Assembly: GCA_023398575.1 (NCBI GenBank)
Contig: JAEWSC010000054.1
Coordinates: 1-43,016 of the forward strand
Length of the DNA: 43,016 bases
Origin: Bacillota bacterium
GTDB lineage: Bacteria > Bacillota > Clostridia > Christensenellales > Aristaeellaceae
Direction: 5' to 3'
The notes beneath the pieces are model-generated. The model was not told where the DNA came from. It did no database searches and was given only the letters and a program-made list of their open reading frames with translations. Positions 33,040-40,821 of this stretch are shown here, piece by piece. Numbering within the stretch: position 1 is the first letter of the stretch; the number at the start of each line of letters is the position of its first letter. A program made the position numbers and the translations under genes.

Positions 33040-34767
33040 TTGTTGAAATTCATACACTCCCTGCTGGAATGGACAAACCTGAACAGGCATATATCAGCCC
33101 GCGTATTTTTATCTGCCTTCTTTGCAATATTTTTTATCTCTATCCTGCTGATTGGCACGTACTCGTTTTCCGTATTTAATGATATAACAAACATCGTTAT
33201 CGAACAAGGTCAAAACTCTGTCAATACCATTGCCGAGCAAACGGATACTGCCATCAGCACTGTTGCTCAAACCCATGCACTTCTATTTTCCAGTGAATAT
33301 ATTTCCAAGTTTTTATACAAAACATCGGAGCAAATGCCCTCATTTGACTGGTTCCAAACCTATAATGATGCCCAGCAAACCCTGCGCCTGTGCGGCCGAA
33401 GCCAGGTCAACCTGATTATGGGTATGTCGCTTTATAGAAACCGGCAGGAGGTAATACAGTATGGTAGCTTTTATACCATGCTCAATCCATATGACCTAAA
33501 CCCAACTCTGGCAAACGGACTTGTTATATATAACGGATATGCCTATTTTGTTTCTTCAGCAGCCATGAACGATGGAGGTAAGGCGTTTTTAATATCTCAG
33601 TTGTACGGCAGTGTATTTGACAATATTTGCACCGGTCTATTGGCGAAGGACAGCTCGTTACTAGTATTAACGCCGGAGCGAGAAGTCTTTAAGCAATACA
33701 CCTCCGAAGGTCAGGATACCGGCCTTATACGGGCAGCTATGACGCAAGAGGCGCAGACGCAGGGTGTTTTGAATGGAAAGTGGCATCTGGCTTCCGCGGC
33801 CGCATCACAAGCTAATCTGACTTTCGCTATGGCCATTCCAGTGGTCAGTACATCGCAAAAGCTGATAGAGGTCTCCCCCTGGTTTTTTCCGGCTCTACTA
33901 TTTTCATTCATCGCCGGCCTGGTACTGAGCTATGGCATATCCAGACGTCTAGCAGGCGGATTTCGCACCATGCAGGATAATATGCGTCTGGTGGAGCGCA
34001 AGGAATACGAAAGGATCAAGCTCATTCCGACACAGGATGAATTTGGCGACTTAAGCCGTACTTTCGCCCACATGGCCAGGCATATTTCCCTGCTCATAAA
34101 AGAAAATCAGGAGCGTCAGCGTAAAGAGCATGAATTGCAGATACAGGTGCTAAGGGCGCAGGTAAGCCCACATTTTCTTTATAACGCGCTGAACAACATG
34201 CGTCATCTGGCGCAAATGCAGGGTATGGACCATATTGACAGAATGGCCACAGCGCTGATAAAACTTTTGAGAGCTGCGCTGGACAACGAAGGATTGTTGA
34301 TTCCCCTTTGGCAGGAATTGGAGTATGTGAAGAATTACTGTGAAATTTGCCAGTATCAATACCTGGATGACTTCCACCTGGATATACGGGTAGATGACGA
34401 CGTTTTGGATTGTCTTACACCGCAGATGGTGCTGCAGCCCATTGTGGAGAACGCCATCATTCACGGCATACAAAAAAACCCCAGGGAAGGGGTGATACGC
34501 ATTTATGCCCACAGAGATGGCGGCAAGCTTACCATCCGTGTTGTCGACAATGGTCAAGGCATCAGCAAAGACCATTTGGAGGAGCTCTTGCATCAGCAGC
34601 ACAATACCAGCAAGCTTCGCTTTTCAGGCATTGGTATCCATAATGTGCAAGAACGCATAAGCATGAGATTTGGCGAGGCCTACGGTCTGGCAATCCGCTC
34701 CAAGCTTAAACACTATACAAGGGTGGATATTTTGCTGCCCTACATGAAAAAGGAGGGAGACGTATGA
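33040..34767 (+). CDS. YesM-type sensor histidine kinase (about 575 aa)
   Basis: The protein has TM1 at about residues 20-45, an extracellular sensor of about 235 residues, TM2 at about 280-303, HAMP, a His_kinase domain with AQVSPHFLYNALNN (His near residue 377) and a HATPase with VENAIIHGI, DNGQGIS and GIGIHNVQERI. An ATG at 33034 lies only 3 nt after GGAG, too close for good initiation. TTG codons at 33040 and 33043 are spaced 9 and 12 nt from GGAG, so I set the start at 33040; the true start is uncertain within 9 nt. It overlaps the regulator gene by 4 nt. The divergent arrangement suggests it senses the substrate of the adjacent transporter. Confidence 0.92.
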   Translation: MLKFIHSLLEWTNLNRHISARVFLSAFFAIFFISILLIGTYSFSVFNDITNIVIEQGQNSVNTIAEQTDTAISTVAQTHALLFSSEYISKFLYKTSEQMPSFDWFQTYNDAQQTLRLCGRSQVNLIMGMSLYRNRQEVIQYGSFYTMLNPYDLNPTLANGLVIYNGYAYFVSSAAMNDGGKAFLISQLYGSVFDNICTGLLAKDSSLLVLTPEREVFKQYTSEGQDTGLIRAAMTQEAQTQGVLNGKWHLASAAASQANLTFAMAIPVVSTSQKLIEVSPWFFPALLFSFIAGLVLSYGISRRLAGGFRTMQDNMRLVERKEYERIKLIPTQDEFGDLSRTFAHMARHISLLIKENQERQRKEHELQIQVLRAQVSPHFLYNALNNMRHLAQMQGMDHIDRMATALIKLLRAALDNEGLLIPLWQELEYVKNYCEICQYQYLDDFHLDIRVDDDVLDCLTPQMVLQPIVENAIIHGIQKNPREGVIRIYAHRDGGKLTIRVVDNGQGISKDHLEELLHQQHNTSKLRFSGIGIHNVQERISMRFGEAYGLAIRSKLKHYTRVDILLPYMKKEGDV

Positions 34768-36239
34768 GGCGGATCTTATTGGTGGACGATGACTTTTTAG
34801 CACTCAACGCGTTCTTCACCCTGGCCGACTGGAGCCGGTACGGCTTATCTATCGCCCGTGAAGCCCATAATGGTCAGGAGGCTATGGACTATTTGCGCGA
34901 GCAGCGGCCAGATATCGCCTTTATCGACGTCTGCATGCCGGATATGGATGGCATATCCCTCTTGCGTCATATCCGCACGCTCGACCCTTCCATATTGTGC
35001 ATCATGCTCAGCAGCTACTCTGATTATCCATATGTCCGGGAAGCACTAAAGCACGGTGCCGCCGACTATTTATTAAAGCATGAGGTGACAGGTGATAGCA
35101 TACTCACCCTGCTTTCGCAGTACGGCGTGGATACCACAAAGCCGTATGCGCTTGAGGATGCGGAGACGCGGCTGCAAAAGCTCATCGCTGACCACCGTTT
35201 AAGCAGCGGTACGCTCGAGGGATGCCTGGTACTAGGATACCTGTCGGATGGACGTACACCCATCGAGGCACAGCGAAACAGCATTCAACAAACATGCCGG
35301 CATATTCTCAACGATATCACGGGTACAGCCGTTTGCTCTCCTGCCGATCAGGAGCTTGTGCTGCTGATACAGGGAGACGCATCGGAACATGGCCAAAAAA
35401 TGATACAGGATCGTATCACAAAAATTAAAAGAGCACTTCATAAATATCATAACTTGAGCTATACTTTTTTACCAATAAAATACTGTGCCGACGCCGCGCA
35501 AATCGACCATGCCTACCAGTTGTTTCACAGGAAATATGCTCAGGATGCTTCGGCAGCCAAATCTCCCCTATCCTCCGAAGAAAACATCAGCCTAATGCTG
35601 GCTGTTGTCAACCATCAAACAGCGCAGATCGAAAATCTGGTACATACTATTTATGTGAATGCCGCATCGAAAAATGATACAGACAGCTTTGGCCGGGAAA
35701 TACTGTCCGTCTTCCTGCATTTAAAGCAGCTGCTGGGTATCACCGGCGATACCATTCCCCGGCTTCCGGCAGACAGCATGAAATGGGAGTCTTTTGCCGT
35801 ACGCATACTTACAGATCTTGCCGCGTATGACGTATCATCATCGCTTGCTCCCACATCCAAAACCATACAGCAGGCAATCGCCTATTTGCATGGGCATTAT
35901 GCGGAAACCATCAGTCTGAATGATGTAGCCAGGCATTGCAATGTCAGCTACAACCACTTGAGTTTTTTGTTCAAAAAGGAAACCGGTGAAAACATAATCA
36001 GCTATTTGAACCAGCTTCGTGTATTTGAAGCCGCGCGTCTAATTTTGTACGATTCACTGCCGGTCTCCGCCGTCAGTGAAAAAGTGGGTTTTAACTGCTA
36101 TAACCACTTTTTCGCTACCTTTCGCAGCATTACCGGCATGGCCCCCTCTGAGTTCCGCAAAAATTCAGAGGCACTGGAATGGATGATCAAATTCAGTCAG
36201 ACGCTGCGCCCAGCAGGATTAGGCATGAAAATTCACTAG
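34764..36239 (+). CDS. YesN-type response regulator with AraC helix-turn-helix (491 aa)
   Basis: The receiver domain (1-120) has D8-D10, phospho-acceptor D55 in FIDVCMPDMDG and the conserved Lys in LLKHEV. A middle region of about 250 residues has no motif I recognise. The C-terminal AraC DNA-binding domain (about 370-475) shows both helix-turn-helix units, SLNDVARHCNVSYNHLSFLFKKE (core VARHCNVSYNHL) and VSEKVGFNCYNHFFATFRSITGMAPSEFRK (core VGFNCYNHF). The ATG overlaps the kinase stop (ATGA). It most likely activates the divergent transporter/enolase operon. Confidence 0.95.
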   Translation: MRRILLVDDDFLALNAFFTLADWSRYGLSIAREAHNGQEAMDYLREQRPDIAFIDVCMPDMDGISLLRHIRTLDPSILCIMLSSYSDYPYVREALKHGAADYLLKHEVTGDSILTLLSQYGVDTTKPYALEDAETRLQKLIADHRLSSGTLEGCLVLGYLSDGRTPIEAQRNSIQQTCRHILNDITGTAVCSPADQELVLLIQGDASEHGQKMIQDRITKIKRALHKYHNLSYTFLPIKYCADAAQIDHAYQLFHRKYAQDASAAKSPLSSEENISLMLAVVNHQTAQIENLVHTIYVNAASKNDTDSFGREILSVFLHLKQLLGITGDTIPRLPADSMKWESFAVRILTDLAAYDVSSSLAPTSKTIQQAIAYLHGHYAETISLNDVARHCNVSYNHLSFLFKKETGENIISYLNQLRVFEAARLILYDSLPVSAVSEKVGFNCYNHFFATFRSITGMAPSEFRKNSEALEWMIKFSQTLRPAGLGMKIH

Positions 36240-36253
36240 AGATATTACACAAA

Positions 36254-36289
36254 GCAAAAACCCTGCCAATTTCGGCAGGGCCTTTGCTT
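36254..36289. terminator. Bidirectional terminator between yesN-like gene and chemoreceptor 1
   Basis: CCCTGCC, a 6-nt loop and GGCAGGG, extended by GCAAA/TTTGC on the outside. On the minus strand the hairpin runs into TTTTTGC, on the plus strand into CCTTTGC. The two flanking genes converge on it. Confidence 0.85.
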
Positions 36290-36310
36290 GCCCATGAGAA
36301 GGGCACACTG

Positions 36311-38377
36311 TTACGAATATTTTCCAAAGCCTTGCGCTGTCCACCCCGATGCAGCTTTCGCTTTGGGGGCATTGTCAAACAGCGATATGGATGAAGCATC
36401 TTCCGGCCTGCCATCGCCATCCAGCTTGAATTTGGATACCTCTTCCCGAAGGGTGGCTGCCTGGGCAGACATTTCTTCACTGGTGGCGGAGTTTTCTTCA
36501 GCAGTAGCGGCAGTCGTTTGCACCACGTTGGATACCTGATCCAACCCCTGCCTCACCTGCTCGATAGCAGCCACCTGCTGAGCGGATGCCTCGTCAATCT
36601 TGACAATGCTGTCATTTACGAGCCCTGCTTGTTCCTCAACGCTGTTGAGTATGCCGGCAGTCTGCGTCGCAATCTCCCTGCCTTCTGTTACTGTCGCAGC
36701 AGCGTACTGTATCAGCTCTGCTGTTCGCTTGGCAGCTTCCGCAGATTTTGCAGCCAGGTTGCGCACTTCATCCGCAACTACCGCAAAGCCCTTGCCCGCG
36801 CTACCTGCCCGGGCTGCTTCGATGGCGGCGTTTAAAGCGAGTATATTGGTTTGGAATGCAATATCTTCAATCGCTTTGGTAATGGTGGTAATCTGGCTAG
36901 AGGCGGAGCCGATATTCTCCATGGCCGCGGTCAGTTTCACCATGTGCGTGCTGCCTTCCTTGACATAGTGCACAGCACTCTCCACATAGCCCGTGGCTGT
37001 TTTCACGTTATGGGAGTTTGTTGCTGCCTGATCCGCAATTCTAGCTACAGATGCGCTGAGCTCTTCTATGGAAGAAGCCTGCTGCGAAGAACCGGCCGCC
37101 AAGGCCTGCGCACCGCTAGCCACCTGGGAAGCACCGGTGCTAACCTGTTCTGCCGCACTGTCGATGGTGCGAAGCGTGTTGTTCAGCGAGAAAGCGATAC
37201 CTTCCATGGCGCCTCGGATAGCTGCGAAATCACCTACATATTCCTGATCGATGGTTACCCGCATATCACCATGGGACATTTGCCCCAATTTCTCTGTGAT
37301 ATCGCTGATGTAAGTTTTTAGCGAGACTACCATGCTTTTCAGTGCGGAAGAAAGCATACCCAGCTCATCATTGGAGGTATGATTCAACTCCAAATCCAAA
37401 CTTCCCTTTGCCAGATCACCGGCTACGAATGACATGGTTTCGATGGGCTTTACGATTGACCGGCGTATAAAAATCAGCAGTGCAGCAATGATCACCAGCA
37501 TCACCGCCAGCATAATGGCAAAAGACAGAAGGATCGTATTGCGCTGCATGCTGCTGACCTGAGAAATAGATACCCCGCCAAAAAACACGCCAATAGCCTC
37601 ACCATCTGCATTCAAAATCGGCTCATATGCCGTCGCATAAGGTGCGCCCAAAATGGCTGCTTCACCAGTGTAAGGTGTCTTTTGGCTGATCACAATGTCA
37701 GCAATACGTGGATCAAGTTTGGTACCTAAAATGCGTTCACCATTTTGCATAATGGTGGTATTGGCCCGCACATCACCAACAAACACCGTAAAATCATTGC
37801 CGGTCATGGTCTTCATCTTATCAACAAACTCAGGAACAGTCAAAGACCGGCCGGCAGAGACGGCACCGACAATATTGCCATTGGGGCTTTTGATAGGCAC
37901 AGTGGAAAAGGCCCCCAGTGTCATTTCGGCACTGCGGCCTATTTCTGTGGTGCTCACACCTGTCAGTGCTTCAGGGATACGCAGTTCTTGCATATTATCG
38001 CCGATTACATCACTATGCGTTCGAGCGATAACATTCCCCTTGGCATCGGTAACAACAGCAAAATCAATCTGGTACCCCAAGCGGCTGAGCACACTCTCTG
38101 CAGCTTTTTTTACATGCGCCTTGTTTTCAAAGCCCATGGACTCATATAACTCTTTATCGCCGGCCAAGCTTTGCGCAGCCCACTGAGCATCTGTTTTATA
38201 ATCCTCTATCAGCGTATCCATGGTCTTGAGTGCCAGAACACTGTGTTCTGTGTTGATGCTCTTCACAATTTTGCTGTTTTCACTGGAAATAAACACAACA
38301 GCGAAAACACCGATCACAATAATCGCCAAAGTAAAAATCGCCGCAAGCTTAAACCCAATTTTGTTGATAAATCGCAT
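36311..38377 (-). CDS. Methyl-accepting chemotaxis protein 1, Cache-type (688 aa)
   Basis: A TM helix at about residues 9-30 is followed by an extracellular Cache-like sensor (about 35-285, with VTDAKGNVIARTHSDVIGD and MTGNDFTVFVGD as landmarks), a second TM (about 290-315), HAMP, and a cytoplasmic signalling domain. The hairpin tip is recognised in IAFQTNILALNAAIEAARAG (core LALNAAIEAARAG) followed by GKGFAVVADEVRNLA. It ends in the tail GFGKYS. The ATG at 38377 follows GGAG by 7 nt; the frame is open upstream to 38533 but that part includes promoter sequence. It is the most divergent of the three tandem receptors (for example SQQASSIEELSASV where the others have TEQASSVEELSN). Confidence 0.95.
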   Translation of the reverse strand: MRFINKIGFKLAAIFTLAIIVIGVFAVVFISSENSKIVKSINTEHSVLALKTMDTLIEDYKTDAQWAAQSLAGDKELYESMGFENKAHVKKAAESVLSRLGYQIDFAVVTDAKGNVIARTHSDVIGDNMQELRIPEALTGVSTTEIGRSAEMTLGAFSTVPIKSPNGNIVGAVSAGRSLTVPEFVDKMKTMTGNDFTVFVGDVRANTTIMQNGERILGTKLDPRIADIVISQKTPYTGEAAILGAPYATAYEPILNADGEAIGVFFGGVSISQVSSMQRNTILLSFAIMLAVMLVIIAALLIFIRRSIVKPIETMSFVAGDLAKGSLDLELNHTSNDELGMLSSALKSMVVSLKTYISDITEKLGQMSHGDMRVTIDQEYVGDFAAIRGAMEGIAFSLNNTLRTIDSAAEQVSTGASQVASGAQALAAGSSQQASSIEELSASVARIADQAATNSHNVKTATGYVESAVHYVKEGSTHMVKLTAAMENIGSASSQITTITKAIEDIAFQTNILALNAAIEAARAGSAGKGFAVVADEVRNLAAKSAEAAKRTAELIQYAAATVTEGREIATQTAGILNSVEEQAGLVNDSIVKIDEASAQQVAAIEQVRQGLDQVSNVVQTTAATAEENSATSEEMSAQAATLREEVSKFKLDGDGRPEDASSISLFDNAPKAKAASGWTAQGFGKYS

Positions 38378-38416
38378 ATCACATCTCCATATAAGTCGCT
38401 TGTTATATATTGCTAC

Positions 38417-38445
38417 ATCATATATTATTGAACACTTGTTTGCAA
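38417..38445 (-). promoter_or_regulatory. Candidate promoter of chemoreceptor 1
   Basis: On the minus strand TTGCAA (38440-38445), 17 nt, TATGAT (38417-38422). It lies just downstream of the shared palindrome. TAATAT at 38422-38427 is an alternative -10. Confidence 0.5.
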
Positions 38446-38451
38446 TATTGA

Positions 38452-38470
38452 ATACCCCATTTTGTGGTAT
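38452..38470 (-). promoter_or_regulatory. Palindromic operator, copy 1 (one mismatch)
   Basis: ATACCCCA-TTT-TGTGGTAT on the plus strand, one base away from the perfect palindrome found in front of receptors 2 and 3. It ends 74 nt before the start codon and is flanked on the distal side by an A/T tract. Confidence 0.65.
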
Positions 38471-38498
38471 TTTTGTTTTTAACCCCATTAATTCATAA

Positions 38499-38533
38499 AT
38501 AAAACATGAGCCTCCCATATACGGGAAGCTCAT
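38499..38533 (-). terminator. Terminator of chemoreceptor 2
   Basis: On the minus strand ATGAGCTTCCC and GGGAGGCTCAT (one mismatch, 6-nt loop) are followed by GTTTTATTTAT. It lies 41 nt after the stop of receptor 2 and upstream of the operator of receptor 1, so the receptors are probably separate transcription units. Confidence 0.75.
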
Positions 38534-38574
38534 AGTAGGGCAACTTGTAAGGCATGCCTGCTATATAAACGTTA

Positions 38575-40638
38575 TCAGTACTTTCCAAACCCCATCGATA
38601 TCCGACTCTGCGCGGGCACTTTTCTAGGCGAACGGTCAAAGAGCGAAATGGGTGAAAGATCTTCAGCCCGGTCGTTGCCATCCAGCTTGAACTTTGAAAC
38701 TTCTTCCCTCAGCGTTGCCGCCTGGGCTGACATTTCTTCACTGGTGGCGGAGTTTTCCTCGGCAGTAGCAGCATTGGTTTGCACCACGGCGGACACCTGG
38801 TTGAGGCCTTGCTTCACCTGTTCTATGGCGGCCGCCTGTTCCACGGAGGCGTGGTCAATCTTGACAATGCTTTCATTCACAAGGCCGGCCTTATCCTCCA
38901 CGCTTGTGAGAATCACGGCCGTCTGAGCGGCGATTTCTCTGCCTTCTGTTACTGTATCCGCCGCGTACTGTATCAGCTCCGCCGTACGCTTGGCAGCCTC
39001 GGCGGATTTTGCGGCCAGATTGCGCACTTCATCGGCCACTACGGCAAAACCCTTACCAGCGCTGCCAGCCCGGGCAGCCTCAATCGCCGCATTCAATGCC
39101 AGTATGTTAGTCTGGAAAGCAATATCCTCAATGGCCTTGGTGATGGTTGTGATCTGGCTGGAGGCCGAACCGATATTATCCATCGCTGCTGTCAGCTTAA
39201 CCATATGTGTGCTGCCATCCTTTACGTGATGTACAGCCTGTTCCATATAGCGTGTAGCTGCTTTCACGTTTTCTGAGTTCGTTACAGCCTGCTCTGCGAT
39301 TCGTGTGACGGAGTTGCTGAGCTCTTCCACAGAGGATGCCTGCTCTGTAGACCCTGCTGCCAGCGCTTGCGCGCCGCTGGCTACCTGGGAGGCACCGGTG
39401 CTGACTTGCTCAGCCGCGGTATCAATGGTACGCAGCGTGCCGTTCAAAGATTCAGCAATTCCTTCCATGGCCTTACGGATGGCAGCAAAATCGCCTATGT
39501 ATTCGCGGTCGATGACAACACGCATATCACCACGGGACATCTGGCCCAGCTTGTCCGATATATCAATGATATAACCTTTCAGCGAGGCAACCATGCTTTT
39601 CAGCGAAGCCGACAACACGCCAAGTTCATCGCTGGAACTATGAGTAATTTCGTTCTCCAATTTGCCCTTGGCCAACTCACCGGCAACGGTAGACATGGTT
39701 GCAATGGGTCTGACAATGGTCTTGTTAATAAAGACCAGCAGCGCCGCGACAATGACCACCATGACCACCAGCACAATGATAATGGACTCCAGTACGGTGG
39801 TTTGCTGCATCCGGTTCAGCTCTGTCAAAGGTGCTGCTGTGGAAAACACACCAATGACATTGCCATCCTCATTCAATACCGGTGCGTAAGCAGCGGCATA
39901 CGGCGCACCAAGTACAGATGCTTCGCCCGTATAGGTTGCCTTTTGATTGATAACCACATCAGCTACATTGGCACTGAGCTTGGTGCCTAAAACGCGCTGC
40001 CCGTTTTGTATGACGGTGGTATTGGCGCGCGTATCACCAATGAATAGAGAGAAGTCGTTGCCGGTCATGGCCTTTAGTTTATCAACAAACTCAGGATCCG
40101 TAAGCTTCATTCCAGCAGAGACGGCGCCGATAACCGATCCATCCGGCCCTTTTATAGGCATCGCTGAATAGGCACTGAGGCTCATCTCGGCCGTGTTGTC
40201 CACCAGGGTGGTACCTGCACCGGACAATGCTTGACTGATACCCAGCTCCCTTACGGCATCGCCTACGATATCACTATGGGTTCTGACGAGCACTTTACCC
40301 GTTTTGTCTGTAATCATCGCAAAGTCAATTTGAAATCCAAGATCGCTCAGCACATGCTTGGCAGCCATTTTCACTGCGGAGGTATCGCCCAGTGCCATGG
40401 CTGTTAGCAGGTCTGCGTCTGCAGCAACGCTCTGGGCAGCCCATGCAGAATCGGCCTTATAATCAGCAACCAGGGTATCCAGAGTCTTCAGCGCCGATAT
40501 GCTATGTTCGGTGTTAATGTTCTTAACCACCCTGCTGTTTGCACTTGACATGAACACAACCGCGAAAACACCAATAATTATGATTGCCGCCGAAAAGATA
40601 GCCGCCAGTTTGACCCCGATTTTGTTGAATAGTCGCAT
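38575..40638 (-). CDS. Methyl-accepting chemotaxis protein 2, Cache-type (687 aa)
   Basis: The domain order is as in receptor 1: TM1, Cache-like sensor (landmarks ITDKTGKVLVRTHSDIVGD and MTGNDFSLFIGD), TM2, HAMP and signalling domain, ending in RISMGFGKY. It is closest to receptor 3, and the signalling domains differ at only scattered residues. The start is the ATG at 40638, 9 nt after GGAG; an ATG three codons upstream directly abuts GGAG and cannot be used. The ligand is unknown. Confidence 0.95.
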   Translation of the reverse strand: MRLFNKIGVKLAAIFSAAIIIIGVFAVVFMSSANSRVVKNINTEHSISALKTLDTLVADYKADSAWAAQSVAADADLLTAMALGDTSAVKMAAKHVLSDLGFQIDFAMITDKTGKVLVRTHSDIVGDAVRELGISQALSGAGTTLVDNTAEMSLSAYSAMPIKGPDGSVIGAVSAGMKLTDPEFVDKLKAMTGNDFSLFIGDTRANTTVIQNGQRVLGTKLSANVADVVINQKATYTGEASVLGAPYAAAYAPVLNEDGNVIGVFSTAAPLTELNRMQQTTVLESIIIVLVVMVVIVAALLVFINKTIVRPIATMSTVAGELAKGKLENEITHSSSDELGVLSASLKSMVASLKGYIIDISDKLGQMSRGDMRVVIDREYIGDFAAIRKAMEGIAESLNGTLRTIDTAAEQVSTGASQVASGAQALAAGSTEQASSVEELSNSVTRIAEQAVTNSENVKAATRYMEQAVHHVKDGSTHMVKLTAAMDNIGSASSQITTITKAIEDIAFQTNILALNAAIEAARAGSAGKGFAVVADEVRNLAAKSAEAAKRTAELIQYAADTVTEGREIAAQTAVILTSVEDKAGLVNESIVKIDHASVEQAAAIEQVKQGLNQVSAVVQTNAATAEENSATSEEMSAQAATLREEVSKFKLDGNDRAEDLSPISLFDRSPRKVPAQSRISMGFGKY

Positions 40639-40681
40639 GTGCCACATCTCCGTCCTATTAATTGGTAACCCGTATGCTATT

Positions 40682-40687
40682 CTTATA
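40682..40687 (-). promoter_or_regulatory. -10 box of chemoreceptor 2
   Basis: TATAAG within CTGTTTATAAGAATAG, a 16-nt block shared with receptor 3 except for one base. The expected -35 (ATATGA at 40705-40710) is a poor match to consensus and abuts the palindrome, which suggests an activator-dependent promoter. Confidence 0.5.
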
Positions 40688-40708
40688 AACAGATTTTCCC
40701 GGAATCAT

Positions 40709-40727
40709 ATACCACATTTTGTGGTAT
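40709..40727 (-). promoter_or_regulatory. Palindromic operator, copy 2 (perfect)
   Basis: ATACCACA-TTT-TGTGGTAT, a perfect 8-bp inverted repeat with a 3-nt centre, ending 70 nt before the receptor 2 start. On the distal side AAAAAA and TCGAAACG follow, also conserved with copy 3. Confidence 0.7.
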
Positions 40728-40753
40728 TTTTTCGTTTCGAAGTATTTATGCTA

Positions 40754-40779
40754 TTCGCTTCCCGAAAACGTGAAGCGAA
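40754..40779 (-). terminator. Hairpin downstream of chemoreceptor 3
   Basis: TTCGCTTC pairs perfectly with GAAGCGAA, with an inner CG/CG around AAAA. No T-tract follows on the minus strand, so it is a weak terminator at best; it may be a transcript-end stabiliser. Confidence 0.45.
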
Positions 40780-40821
40780 AAATTGGGCATCTGACAGGAC
40801 AAGGTTGCAGCATAACTCTGA

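Noticed and set aside
38378..38533. Upstream extension of chemoreceptor 1 by 52 codons
   Set aside because: The extension covers the promoter, the palindrome and part of the upstream terminator, and the ATG at 38377 has a GGAG site like its paralogues.
40709..40733. Reading the palindrome plus its T-tract as a plus-strand terminator
   Set aside because: No plus-strand gene precedes any of the three copies, and the spacing to the minus-strand start codons is constant, which fits an operator better.
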